This document shows, in pieces, positions 12,612 to 24,572 of a DNA stretch of 64,000 bases. The translations under genes were made by a program, and so were the position numbers. Numbering within the stretch: position 1 is the first letter of the stretch; every line of letters begins with the position of its first letter. Origin of the DNA: Aquilaria yunnanensis (lineage: Eukaryota; Streptophyta; Magnoliopsida; Malvales; Thymelaeaceae); the NCBI GenBank assembly GCA_039654915.1, contig CM077599.1, positions 69,718,001 through 69,782,000 of the forward strand. Direction: 5' to 3'. The notes below the pieces were generated by a model. The model had not been told where the DNA came from. It made no database searches and worked only from the letters and a program-made list of their open reading frames with translations.

Positions 12612-12820
12612 AAAACCATTCAAATGGGGCATCCATTACATGCACCTAGAAAGCTGCCTTATTGAACTGTATAGAAGAAAGTCTATCTTCCTTTTGAAGT
12701 TGTCTTATGACAATTGTTCAATTGTTGAATAACTAGGGACCGTTCTTGAAGACAGCAGTACAGTCTTCTTCCTTATCAAAGGTAGCAATAAACAAGTTTT
12801 CACTTGGACTAGGGCTAGTT
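12612..12820 (-). pseudogene. DUF4283-like (LINE ORF1-type) remnant, copy B
   Basis: On the minus strand the frame reads FIATFDKEEDCTAVFKNGP, a stop where Trp is expected, LFNN, and then FNKAAF, a stop, VHVMDAPFEW. This resembles the DUF4283 pattern FxxEEDxxRVLxGGPWxFxN...FWVQVHxLPxEWM found in plant LINE-associated and zinc-knuckle proteins, with TGG codons decayed to TAG. It is short and broken, and the assignment is tentative. Confidence 0.45.
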
Positions 12821-13776
12821 GAACAAAGTGTAAATGGAATTTTGAAATCTCATAGCCTTCTAGAAGGAATCACATAAGTATTTCAACCTAACTACTTTGT
12901 TGGCCATAATGGTCAGAGAAGCCCCCACAGACCTTATCTTTTAAATCCTACCGACATGATTGCACCTCCTCCTCCATCAAACTCATCTCTATGAAGCATT
13001 TGTTTCGTGACTCCATCATACTGCCCTTCAACAACACCCCCGATAAGCACCCATACCAATTACAATGAAGTAGCACCAACTCTACAACCTAGAATAGATG
13101 AAACAAACACATCTATAGGAAAGAAAGACTTCAAACTAGTCAGAAATTGAAAACCGAGAAGAGTTTTTCACCAATAAGACATTAACTTTCACATGGAGAG
13201 GAAAACCTTAACATAGTAGGGGATGTATTTAAAAATGTTAGTATTTTAATGATGGTGTGTGTCTATAAATAACATTAAAAAAATACTAAAAGGTACTTAA
13301 TTGTGAGAAAGAATAAACAGATATTCTTATTAGACCGTTTAAATTAGAATTGAAAATTTTATTTGAAATGGTGTAACATAAATTAAAAAAGGTTATGAGT
13401 GTAAGGGTAGGTTTGAAAACTAGAGCGATGTAACATAAATTAAAAAAGGCTATGAGGGTAAGGGTAGGTTTTAAAACTAGAGCGAAATGTGCAATTTGAA
13501 TAAAAGACCATTAAAAAGCATAAATCATCCTAAAAAGAACTTCTACCAAGAAACATAATAAAACATACAAAATTCTACTTTTCTTAAAACTGTGAGATCA
13601 TCTTCTATTACACAATGTTACATATTATTAATTGCAACAAATAATTATACAAATGTTAAATAGAGTTGTCTCCAACCCAAGAAGAAAAAGAAGAAGAAGA
13701 TGAAGATGAAGATGAAGAACAAATAATGTAGAGATCAAATATTATAGCATATATATATCTAAAACATATAAGTAAT
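12821..13776. other. 3' flank of ECA1-like a1
   Basis: No gene is recognised. It includes two near-identical stretches of about 50 bp at about 13375-13425 and 13433-13485 (GTAACATAAATTAAAAAAGG, then TATGAG and GTAAGGGTAGGTTT), reduced to one in copy C. A GAA/GAT-rich simple repeat lies at 13680-13718, just past the stop codon. Confidence 0.5.
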
Positions 13777-16539
13777 TCAGTTCTCAGTAGCCTTGTCAAC
13801 GACATATGAACATTGGTTCCATACTAGTGCGCTCTTTATCAGGACTTTTATTGGGTCATTTAGTTTGTATTTGGGCGTGGTGTGACGGCTCTCCTAGTTG
13901 ACTAATCAAGTAAGTATTTATTTTACTTTGTTTATGTGTTTCATTAAATTAAATAGCTCAAGTTAGGACCTCGTTAAGCAAGCAAGGTAAGCTTAATTAA
14001 GTAAGTGAGTTCCTAAGTGTGATTTGGCATAGTTGAATCAAGACCATTAGTTATCCTAGCTATTAGAACCATCTTTGAAAGTTTTGAGAAGCTTGTAGCA
14101 CCCTTTAGAGCAAAGAAATGTTGGTTTTGAGTGAGGGTTTGGTGACCTATTTGAAGCTTTTGAGAGCTTGTGGACTTAAGTGCAAGAGAGGGAAAAGTTG
14201 CCTTAAACACATATATAAGTTAAGTCTTCTTCTCCCTTAACCATTTGCCTCAAACTTCAAATTTCGTAGCTCCATCTCCTCTCCCAAAATCGCAGCCCAA
14301 ACTTTCATTTTCTTGCATTTCTTCATCAATTTGTGGAAGCCCAAGGTGTGGGTAGGAATCATCAAGCTTCTTTGTTGGTGTTCTAGCTCCAATTTGTTTT
14401 TGGTGCTAGTTTGGACTGAAAATTCGTGGGTAAGCTTGTTGGGTCCATTTGGATTGGTTCTAAGTTGTTCCCATAGCTAGAAATGGTCTTGGTTTGAAGT
14501 ATTTGGTGCCAAATGACTTTGGTTTTAGGCGTGGAACTCAAGGGAGCTTAATTGAGCTAAGGAAGTTCGTGTATCAATGCTTGCTTTGTAGCTAAATTGA
14601 GGTAAGGGTTCCAGTTAATTAAGTTCAAATAATGCATAGAAATGTAGTGTTTTGTGTGGGAATGAGTTAGAAACAAGACCCAAGTGATTTGAGTTTGGGA
14701 TGAGAAAGTTTGAGCAGTTTTCGTGCAAGGTCGCACGCTGTCGCGCAACGCTGGAAAGCGTTGGCGACGCATCACCAGTGTCGATGCCATATTGGTGACG
14801 CGTCGCCAGGAAACGAAAATTTTTCCGAGCACTGATGCCTTTGGCAACGCGTCACCAACGGTGCCGCCAAGGCATTTTACCCTCAAGCTCCGAGCATCCT
14901 AAGAGTGTCTCAAATCTCGGTTTTCATCCCTAGGCTAAGTTAAGACGTTCCATAGCCTCGGTTGGGTCTAGAACTCCTTCCTAAGCCGGGAATTATGCAT
15001 TATTTAAGTGGTAGTTAAGTTGTGTGGTTAAGGAAGAGTATGACTTGGTGGTTAAGAAAATCAAAGTGCTTAAGCTTCTAAATGAGCACTAAGGGGATTA
15101 AGTGGGTTTTTAGACTCTTTGTTGGCCGAGGATAGCGTCAATTACCTATGGTCAATGAGGAGAAAAACCTAAGTCGATCCCGACCGAACCATTTGGTTTG
15201 GTAAGTAAGCCACTATGAGTGCTCTAAGTTAAACCTTAAGGGTTTGGCTAGTTAAACCACATAGGATGACTACCTCGCGCAATAAGTTAAGGGTAAAGGC
15301 GGGTAAGTTTGAGAGGGGTGATGACCTACTCTAGAACCCGTAGGTGGGACTTAAGGGAGCTAAAGTACCCGGGATACGAGGGCCAGTATCTCAAGTACCT
15401 CCGCCGTTTGAGCTCACGGCAAGTTTTATGGCACCTAGAGTGCAGAAAGTCCCAAGTGCATGCATTATGTGCATTTCATATCATACATTCATGCATTGCA
15501 TATCTTAATTGTTGGTTGATTGCTTGATTGGTTGCTTGGTTGCCATGGTTGCATATTGGATTGTTGCCATTTTCTTGCAGGTATTCAAGGGACCCTTACT
15601 GAGTACTTTCAAGTACTCACTCCCTTAAGTTTATTGTGCAGGTTCTAACTCCGGCCCTAGTCACTAGTTGACAGTTGAGGCCTAAGCTTTCTATTTTGCA
15701 GGTACTTTTCTTGAGAATCCTTGTGATTCTAGGTTACTTGTGGTGTAAGTTATGTGCTAACCAAGTTGTGCCTTTACAGTGTAGAGGCTAAGAGTACACA
15801 AGAACAAGATTTAAGGAAGGGCTTACACTTGGAGCTTGGCATAGCTCAAGGTGGGGCTCAAGTAGATGATCTTAGTTAGTTAGATTTTTGTCTCTTGTAT
15901 ATAGTACCTTGTGTACTAAGAAAGTTGCCTCTAATAGGATACATTGTGATATAAATCCATCTTGTTTCTTTTGGGTGCATACTAGAAGTATATTGTATGC
16001 ACAAACTATTACTTGTAGTCAAAGTAACTAGTATTTCAATGTCTTGGCACGTTTTAAGTATGTTTTATTGAAATGCTCGAGCAACATTTTAACCAATGAT
16101 CTATTTATTCTTTTGCATTGCCAGGACAAAAGCATGCATATCCTAAACTGAGTAGGCTAAGAAACTAGTTGCATATAAATTGTTTTAATTTATATTGACG
16201 AGTAATAGTTAGCCAATCGTAACTTAGTGGGATTCATAGTCCCTAAGAGCCTACAAGATTATGGGGCATTGAGGCCCCGTTCCACGACACGTGGTATCCA
16301 GTAGATGTGCCAATAATGCCTCATGACAAACTATTCCATTTTTTTATGAGCTCCTTGCAACATTCATCTGAGATAGATCCTAACCTGAAAATAGCTAAAA
16401 TAATTTCATTTGCACAATGAACCTTTACTGTTGCATCACAATGCCTTTCTTTGATAATATCGCGATAATTTTTCACTGTAGATGTTCAAACAATAATAAG
16501 TAACGTTAAAACACTCAAAAAATGCTTTATAGTTGCCAT
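13777..16539 (-). pseudogene. ECA1-like secreted cysteine-rich protein pseudogene a1
   Basis: This is the sister of the intact gene at 35772-36119 and is broken twice. The ATG is at 16537-16539. Codon 18, TCA in the intact sister, is TGA here (16486-16488), inside the signal peptide. A 2409-bp solo LTR (13881-16289) then splits the frame near codon 82. The rest of the cysteine framework is still recognisable on both sides. The TATA box is kept at 16621-16627, 82 bp before the ATG. It cannot make the protein. The nonsense mutation and the insertion are independent lesions, and the sequence does not say which came first. Confidence 0.93.
13881..16289 (+). mobile_element. Solo LTR (2409 bp), Ty3/gypsy-type, in ECA1-like a1
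   Basis: It begins TGTGACGGCT and ends TTCCACGACA (TG...CA), flanked by the 5-bp target duplication CGTGG (13876-13880 and 16290-16294). The sister gene at 35871-35875 has a single CGTGG and no insert, a perfect empty site. No gag or pol is present, so recombination between two LTRs probably removed the internal part. The TTACTGAGTAC...GTACTCACTCCC stretch near 15596-15625 is of a kind I associate with long LTRs of Tekay/Del-type chromoviruses, but that lineage call is tentative. Confidence 0.93.
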
Positions 16540-16620
16540 GCTCTATTTCTTGAATTTTTTTTCTTTGGTTTGTTAAGGTGAGATCTTTGGTATGAGAATT
16601 AATGTTATGAGATGAAAGTC

Positions 16621-16627
16621 ATTTATA
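16621..16627 (-). promoter_or_regulatory. TATA box of ECA1-like a1
   Basis: TATAAAT on the minus strand, 82 bp upstream of the ATG, the same distance as in the other three copies. Confidence 0.6.
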
Positions 16628-18474
16628 CTACTAGGTTCATGATAAAATAGAAGTAACTGAATGCCATTAAATTTTATTAACACATTGGATTTAAATATCT
16701 TCACAGAATTTATGTTTTCATTAAGATAATGTGTGAAACTGCTAAATTTTACTTGATCACAATGCGGAGCTCTAAGGTAGGCCGGGTCTTCAAAGACCCC
16801 AACTGGTTTGGACCAAGTTACCCTCCATCCATTTTCAAGCACTACTAGTTGGTTGAAAATGTAATTTAGTGAAAATGATGATAAACATGGAAACTATATC
16901 TACGGTTGACCTCTTAAATAAATATAAGTTGTAAAAGAAATCTTAAGATGGTGTCTACTTAAAGAAAATTTCGGCACTTTCAAAATTTTCTTTGACAATT
17001 TTCTGCCATCAATTTTGTATAGGTACTACCCCATTTGTTTCCTTAGTTTTTATCAATTATGTCTACATTGGTTAATTATTTTAATTTCCCTAATTATCGT
17101 GGAAAGCATAGTTCTTAGTTTTGTATATACAAGCAAGAAACATATCTAGAGCCTGACACATTCAACCCAAGAAAGATGAATTCTGCCATGATTGATTGTC
17201 CCATTAGAGCAGCTTGACCCACATCTAGGTGTGCTAATAAACAATTATGATAGGGAAAGGCAAATTTCAAGTTAATCAATGCGGATCACATAAGAAGAGT
17301 GACCAAGAACCCTACTCCAAATTGCTCCTTTACTGTCTACCATTTCATGTGAGTGACATGATTAGTAGTTGTTTTCTGTGTAGTGCGGTTTTAGAATTTT
17401 GTGCAGACAATCTCTAAAAATGTTTTTGGGTTGAAAATTCTACTATTATGCTTCAGAATTGAATGAACTAACATATGATCATAGGGTTGCAAATTTTGGG
17501 AAGTCATGTGGTAGCTAATGTTGAAGGCTTTATTACTAGAAACAAGATTGCTATCAAGTGAAGGCATTGGGTACTATAAATATGGTTGGATTATTTCCAT
17601 GGTTTTGAGCACACTAGGTTCAATGGAGATTTTTAGATTATTTTTGGCTATATGTTTGGGAAGTGTAAATTTCATTTAGTGTGTAAAAGAGGCTATCAAA
17701 GGATAAGATCTTATGTTTATTGGTAAAGTATATAAGTGAGCAGGTTTTAAAGCTTACTTGTAATTGGAAGAACAATTTTAGCATCAAGATTTTTCTTGTT
17801 TGTCAGTGAGCAACTTCGCTCAAATAACTATATAATGTTAGTTAACTGCTAATCTTACTTTATTATGAGGCGAAATCTCTATCAACTTTTTAGTCAAATG
17901 GTTGATCTCATTCGTCTTAGCATTAATTGACAAACTTTTATTTCTCCTTCTAGATTTAGGGTGGTCTTGATGGTTTGGTTATGTAGTTTTGCTATCTCAT
18001 GTACTTCCTTTTACTTTTCTTTATATATAATTTTGCTTATAAAAAAAAGTTTTAGAACCAAAATTTAGCCCTTGGGTGTGTTTTCAAATGCAAGTATGTA
18101 CATGACCATGTGTTCCTTAAGCAGGTTTTGACCATCGTGTATTTAGAAGGCTTATGCTGTTGCATTTCCTTTAAATTATTGATCACACTACCTAAAAGTA
18201 ATTTATCTGATTTACTGCAGGTTTCGTTATGTTGGTAGCAAAGTGTGACTGAGGTTTGAGATTTTGCTAAAAGCCTTGCTTTGGTGGGAAACTGTTAAAG
18301 TACCAAAACCTAAAAATAAAAAGTGAAAATACCAAAATTTTACCAAAAAAGCATGATAATTTCATCCAATGAGGATCACATATATTTCTTTTTAATGAAG
18401 AAATAAATTTAATATTAGTTGAATGAGGAAATTTTGCTGATATTTTATAATTTTCATTTTCATAATCTAAAATA

Positions 18475-18760
18475 ATGTTTGAGGTGTATATAAAAGCTAT
18501 GACACAAGATTAATGTTATGTTTTTTACTGTTTGAGCTTTCTCAATTGTATCATATAAATAACATTTTCAAAATTCTCAAAGTACATCCCTTCTATAGAA
18601 TACTTTAACAACATCTAAACCATATGATCTATCCTCTTTAAATGCAAGTCGAACATACAATGCAACATGCTTGATATAAGTTTATTGTAGCTTTTTCTTT
18701 CTTGAGTTTATTCTAGGTTCCATAAGTGAACTTCATTTAACTATATATGTAAGGTTAGAG
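18475..18760. repeat. Dispersed repeat, first member, copy B
   Basis: It shares long similar blocks with 20325-20590, including ATAAATAACATTTTCAAAAT followed by a block containing GCATCCCTTC, and TAAGTTTATT. It recurs in copy C at about 38050-38320. Confidence 0.7.
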
Positions 18761-20324
18761 CCTGAAGTGCTAGGAGTTACTTTTTCAAGGTTGAAAAGTA
18801 GCTTGGATGGTGGAGTATTCAAAACTCTTAGGTTATTTTTCTCAATGAAAAACAAATAAAATACCTAGTGTTATTTAATACGAGTAAAATTAGTAGAGAA
18901 TTAAGATTGTCAAGGACTTGATTGTTTAATCAAAGCAACCATAGGAAGCAGAGTAGCATTTGAGCCCCACTAATATATATCAAGATTGAAAAAGCTCATA
19001 TCAAGCCAACACTAGCCCCTAATGTGTGTTATTCACTTCTAATTCCAACAAATCCATCTTAAGCTTGAAGTTGAGCTGGGAAACTTGTTACTTGAGAGTG
19101 ATTTCTAAGTGAACTGGTATCGGAACTGGGCTTGCATGCTTATTGTGCTAGTGTCCATAGGGCCTCGCAATGATAATGTGTGTGTAGCACTTTGACATTT
19201 CATTTGAGCTAACGAACTCTAAACCTACAGGTCAAGTGTGCAAAAATGTGTGCAGGAGATTGGCTTGCTTACTTTGTTAGTGAACACTCGAAGCAAGGAA
19301 AAGTGCTAGGTCATCTGCTATCTTTTGGGCCTCTACAAATTCTTCTTTTATCTAAGGTGCAGCTTGATTTGGACACTTTAGGCTGCTATAGTATTTGTGT
19401 TGGCAACTTAAACTTTAAGCCACTGGACGTATTTTGAGAATGCTTTTGTTTATGATTCAGTTTAGCTACTGCATAATTGTTCATGGTTAAGGACTCATTT
19501 GGTTATTAGCAATCTTATTTTCTGACACTATTAAGCTTGTAACGCAAGCTGCTCACAACTAGAAAGATCTTCATTTTTCACACACTGGATTGTACAACGG
19601 CTTACTCATATTTAAGAGAGTTCACTGCAACATTTTTGCATCAGTAAAAGAAAAGTTTCCCACTTCCTATGGCCATGACTAATTCTAGGCAGCAATAAGT
19701 ACTAGGGTAAAGATATACAAGTTCTTTTTTGGCCCAGAAACTTGTTTTCCAAAATATAATTAGCCCAAAAACAAAATACTACTCGTTATGAACAGCAATT
19801 CAGTTTTGGAAATTTGAATATATTTTGATATATTTACTTTTTTATTCTTGCTACTCAAAATTTTGTACATTAAAAGTTAAGGGTTTTCGAAGGAAAGAAA
19901 ATGGTGGTGTCTTGAACTTTGGTTAAAGATGCACAGAACAAGTTCTCGCCACTCCACATTAAAGTTCAAAGTTATGTCAACTTATGGTGTTCTCACCAAT
20001 AATAAAAATGCAAGTAGCAAGTAATTTTAACTTATTACCTGCTACAGGAATTCAGAAAACTTGAGACCTTCATAACAAACCTCTGAATTAGCTACATGCT
20101 TTTAAGTGACATTAGAAACCACAAGCACCCAGGAAAAATTGGTTAGTAACATTATTGTTATTATTATTATTATTAACTATTAACAAAAATTTCATCAAAG
20201 ATCCATAAACTATTTTGATATTTAAGTTGCATTAGTCCACTACAAAAAGATATTTTTATGATTACAAAAAAAAATTCATTTTTATAATGTTTTATCGTTC
20301 AATTGTATAACAAAAAAAAATACT

Positions 20325-20590
20325 TGAGATGTATATAAAATATATGAAACAAAATTAGTAGGTTATATTTTTTTAGTGTTTGACTTTTACCAATTATATC
20401 GTATAAATAACATTTTCAAAATTCTCAAAGTGCATCCCTTCCTAAGAACAGCTTAACAACATATAGACCATATGCTCTATCTTATTTGAATGTAGGTCTA
20501 ATGTAAAGTCCAACATGGTTGTATAAGTTTATTTTAGGTTTCTTTTATTTGAATTTATTCTAGGTTTTAAGTGAACTTCATTTTGGAGAA
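20325..20590. repeat. Dispersed repeat, second member, copy B
   Basis: Direct-orientation partner of 18475-18760. Its copy C equivalent is about 39850-40110. It lies downstream of ECA1-like b1 and may belong to the old a/b duplication. Confidence 0.7.
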
Positions 20591-21083
20591 AGAAATTTAA
20601 AAATTAAAAGCATAAAATAAATTGAATTGTCCATTTATTAACTATTCAAAAAGGTTAAAAATACTAGAAGGCAATTAACTTCGAAATGGCGGTAAAAAAG
20701 ATAATGCTTTTAGATTTTTTAGCTTAGAATTTGAAAAATTTATGTAAGATAGTGTAAAAGATGGAAAAAAATGGGTGGGAAGGCAATAGTAGGTTCATGA
20801 TCTAGGGGTAAATGTGTAATTATAGCAAAACCTAAAAAAATCACGCTAAAATAAAATCTTTCTACCAAGAAATACAATAAAACATTCAAAATTTTATTTT
20901 TCTTAAGATTGTGAGAACATCTTGTATCACCCAAAGCAAGATATTATTAATATCAGCAAACAATTATACAACTGTGAGATAGAGTTCTCTCTAATACAAG
21001 AGGAAGAAGAAGAAGAAGGTATTTATGTGGAGATCCATTATTGTCCTATATATATATGTGTGAAACACATAAATAAATTAGTT

Positions 21084-21427
21084 CTAAGAAGCCCTGCCGA
21101 CAGCATCTAAACAATGGTACCATACTGGTACACTATTTATCAGGATTTCTTGTGGGTCATTCAGTTTGTACTTAAGGGACAGTATCAACTAAACGTTCCA
21201 ATAATGCCTCAGGACAAACTAATCCATTTCTTATGAGTTGCTTGCAACATTCATTTGACACAAATCCTTCACTGAAAATGGTTGCAACAATTTCATCTAC
21301 GCAATGAACTTTTACTGTTGCATCACAATGTCTTTCTTTGATAATATCACAATAATATTTTTTCGTAGAGGTTGAAAAAAAAAATAAGCAACACTAAAAA
21401 ACTTAAAAAGTACTTGATGCTTGCCAT
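21084..21427 (-). pseudogene. ECA1-like secreted cysteine-rich protein pseudogene b1
   Basis: The ATG is at 21425-21427 (MASIKYFLSFLVLL, a signal peptide). Relative to b2 (342 bp) this copy is 344 bp. One extra A lies in the A run at about 21374-21384 (ten A where b2 has AAACAAAAA). It shifts the frame and gives an early TGA after about 24 codons. A second extra base lies near 21171-21176. Past the first lesion the b-type sequence with six cysteines is still visible in other frames. The TATA box (21509-21515) is intact. Without correction it would make only a short peptide ending soon after the signal sequence. Confidence 0.88.
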
Positions 21428-21508
21428 AGTCTTGGATCTTGGTTTCTTTTTTTTGGTTTTCTAAAGTGAGATTTTTAGTACGAGAATTCATATTGTAAGA
21501 TGAAAGTT

Positions 21509-21515
21509 ATTTATA
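21509..21515 (-). promoter_or_regulatory. TATA box of ECA1-like b1
   Basis: TATAAAT on the minus strand, 82 bp upstream of the ATG. Confidence 0.55.
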
Positions 21516-21659
21516 CTATAAAGTGCATGATAAATTAGATGTAACTGAACAAACATTAAATTTTACTAACAAATTGGGCTTAAATTTCTTGGTGGCGTTT
21601 TTGTTTTCATAAAGATAATGTGTGAAACTGCTAAAGTTTACTTGATCGAACTATGTTAG

Positions 21660-23890
21660 TTTTTTTACAACAAAACATCATATGGCATTCACTTGCATTT
21701 TTTGCCCATTTCATCCAGTACTTCATTTTTTTTTTTGGAATTCACAAAATGCTTCACATTTTTTTCATCCATGATGAAATTTTGCAAAATTACCATAACC
21801 TCTCTTGAGGATTAACGTAACCTACACATTTGTCCCTCATTTGTGGGATACAGATATACTTACCCCATTCAATACCAAACACCATTAGACCACTTCATAG
21901 TCAAATAATTAAAGTTTGTTGTTTAGGGGGTAGTAGGCATTTAGGCCTATTTCTCTTTCCAATTGAATCAAACAAATTGCTCAACATTTGAAAACTAGAG
22001 TAATAATGGTGGAGCAACCTCCAACTCCTTTATACAACCCAAAGTATTTAATATTGTTGCTAGGTATACCACACATTGTAACTTACAGATATATCACATG
22101 ATATGCCGTTTTTGTAATATATATATATATATTAGTTTAAGATGAAAAACATTATATATAAATTTTCTTGCTCGTTTTTATATTTATCCTATTTATGATT
22201 AACATAGTTGTCCTGATATGAATAAAATCTGTATAAAAGTTGATATTTTTATACAAAAACATAAAAAACTGTAATATATAAAACAAAATAAGTACTTTAT
22301 GTAAAAAAACATAATTTACTATTATGTGTGGAAAAACAAATAACAATTTATTAATAACAATACACTTTATAATACCACATTAAGTTCATAGGTGTCTCAA
22401 ACTATAATCCTTTCATTCTAGCTTGTTCCACAAAATCAACATCCCCATTCCATGTCATGGAACTGTAGTAATTACATATACCTGTGTGTGTGTGTGTGTG
22501 TGGCACATTAATATAAAGTAAAAAAGAAAATATTTCTCACTCGCAGTGTGTGGTAAACCTTTAGTAAGCAAGGTATACGGCGGTAAATTGTCCAAAACAA
22601 TTTAAAAATTAAAAGTACACTTATGATAAGAATGGATATTTCAGTATACTTTGTGATATTCTTATATACTATAATAACTTGTGCACTGCATACCCGAGGT
22701 AAGTAGTATACAATGATATTTGATTCAATTTTCCAACCCCATGATTGACACAGATGCTGTTGATGGTGTCGGCCTCTACTCCCACATGTCCTCACATGGC
22801 AGCGCAACCCAAAAACCTAACCCTCCAAATTTTCTCTCTTTATCCTCTATCCCCCACCCATCTCCTTGTCTAGAGCAACAAAACAAAAAGTAGCTTTAAA
22901 TATTTTTTTCCTTTCTTCTTTTTTCATTTTGTCTTTTTCTCCTTTCTTTTGTTTTTAATTTTTATCATTTTATTCTATTTTTAAATATTTGTTTTTGTTC
23001 TCTTTTTTCTTTTGTTTAATATTTTTTAGTTTTTCTATTTACTATTTATTCTTCATTTATGTTTTTATATAAAAATAAAATGTACAATATGATATAAATA
23101 AAATATTATGTTTGGCTATTATATTTGTTTCTTGTTTATATTTTTTTCATTTAAGTTAAATCTTAAATTTGGTCAAATTACTTTCTTAAGTCTTCAACTT
23201 AGTTCAGTTGTTTAGTTTGATATATGTTTTATGATTAGGAGTAATAGAGGAAAAATGGTGTTATGTTGTTGTTGTTGTTGTTATTATTATTATTAAAACA
23301 AAGTTTATCAAGAGACACAATTTTTCAAAATTGCACCACATGGCTCTGCCCATAATTATCATTGCAATCAATCCTAAACCTTCATTTCATTGCATATTAG
23401 TCCTAAATCTTTATAAACCATTGCTTATTGATCCCTAACCCTATTGGAAGACTAGGTTAACACAAAAACTCAATTTATTGAGAGGAAAAATTGATAATTT
23501 CAATGCCCCAATAACTATAAAAAAATTATGGCATGAGTTGAATTTATTAAAAAATAATTAGTGAATAGTTTAAATTAATGATTAAAATTTTGACATTTAC
23601 AACTTACGCTAGAGTTAGTGAATTTTATAGGCTTAAGGAAAAATATGCAATAGACTTTAAAGATTTTAGACCAATATGCAAGAAAAGGGAGGTTCAAAAC
23701 CAATGTGCACTGGTAGTTATAGGTTTAGGACTAAAGATGCAATTTTACTTGATATAATTTTGTTAAGACCCAATCATATCCTTCGTTCTGCTACCCACAA
23801 GGATAAAATAAAACATAGAGGAAATGAAAAAACGAACACAAGCCTCAAATAACTGCAGACTTGGCCTTTTCCTCCAAATCAAAAAGTTCA
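21660..23890. other. Non-coding stretch between b1 and the F-box remnant, copy B
   Basis: No gene is recognised. Inverted copies of a GGTATACCACA-type motif lie about 490 bp apart (about 22058 and 22545), possibly the ends of an old MITE. A GT run (22484-22501), a T-rich tract and a TTG/TTA microsatellite (23264-23294) follow, as in 1-1640. Confidence 0.5.
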
Positions 23891-24572
23891 ATGTTTGTTA
23901 CACACAAAAGTATCCCCTAACAAAAAATTTCCCATTTCCATTTACAAAATGCAAGCCGGCTGAATTATCAACCTTTGCATGTTTGAACACATCTTTAAGA
24001 AACTAAATTATCATATATTGTAATTGTTTCATAAAGCCTTAAGGGAGTATAGTAGTCTAAGCGCCTTTGGAAGATACCAAGCTTGGGATGTAAGGAAACA
24101 CTACTGGATAATACATGGAACTTCAACACAACTGGGAAGCTGAACCAACTTTTTGCAATTTGTTTAGCTAGAAATTGCAGACAAAGAGCTTCACACTTAC
24201 ACTCAGCAATAAGTAGCCATAAAAAAAGGATAAGGCAACTACCATAGATGACATATCAGTAGTACGCTAACTCACATACCTTTGCAACATGGAGAAGGAT
24301 TTCAAATGTTATTTTTCCATTGCCTCTAGAGATTTTGAATGCTTCAAGGACTATCAAGATTGAAGATAATCATCAAGTGAACAGACCAGGAATCCTAACT
24401 CAAAGATAGATACATAATTTAGATTACCATCATATGCACAAATGAATGCCTCAAGGTTGCTAACAAACCTTGTCGCTGGAATTGGAACTGAGACAAAAAA
24501 GGAGAGCTTAGCTTCTACATAGAAGGTTAACACTTTGTTGCCATTAGTCATCTAGTGCAGCATCCTACTAAT

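Larger units (their letters stand above)
16540..21083. other. Promoter and long non-coding stretch between a1 and b1
   Basis: The a1 promoter comes first (TATA at 16621, 16-bp dyad at 16784-16799). Beyond that I see no gene. A stretch of about 280 bp at 18475-18760 recurs at 20325-20590, and 12530-12620 resembles 19810-19890. A T-rich segment ending in an A run at about 18030-18050 could be a LINE tail, but no LINE coding motif is visible. The TTA microsatellite at 20155-20176 and the GAA repeat at about 21000-21018 are simple repeats. Confidence 0.55.

Noticed and set aside
14557..14886. 109-codon minus-strand frame
   Set aside because: Lies wholly in the solo LTR and owes its length to the GC-rich block.
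16573..16842. 89-codon minus-strand frame, repeated at 36153-36422
   Set aside because: It runs through the TATA box and promoter of the ECA1-like genes, matches no family I know, and is conserved only as much as the surrounding duplicated DNA.
18030..18060. LINE 3' tail
   Set aside because: Only a T-rich stretch and a short A run; no endonuclease or RT motif nearby, so not listed as an element.
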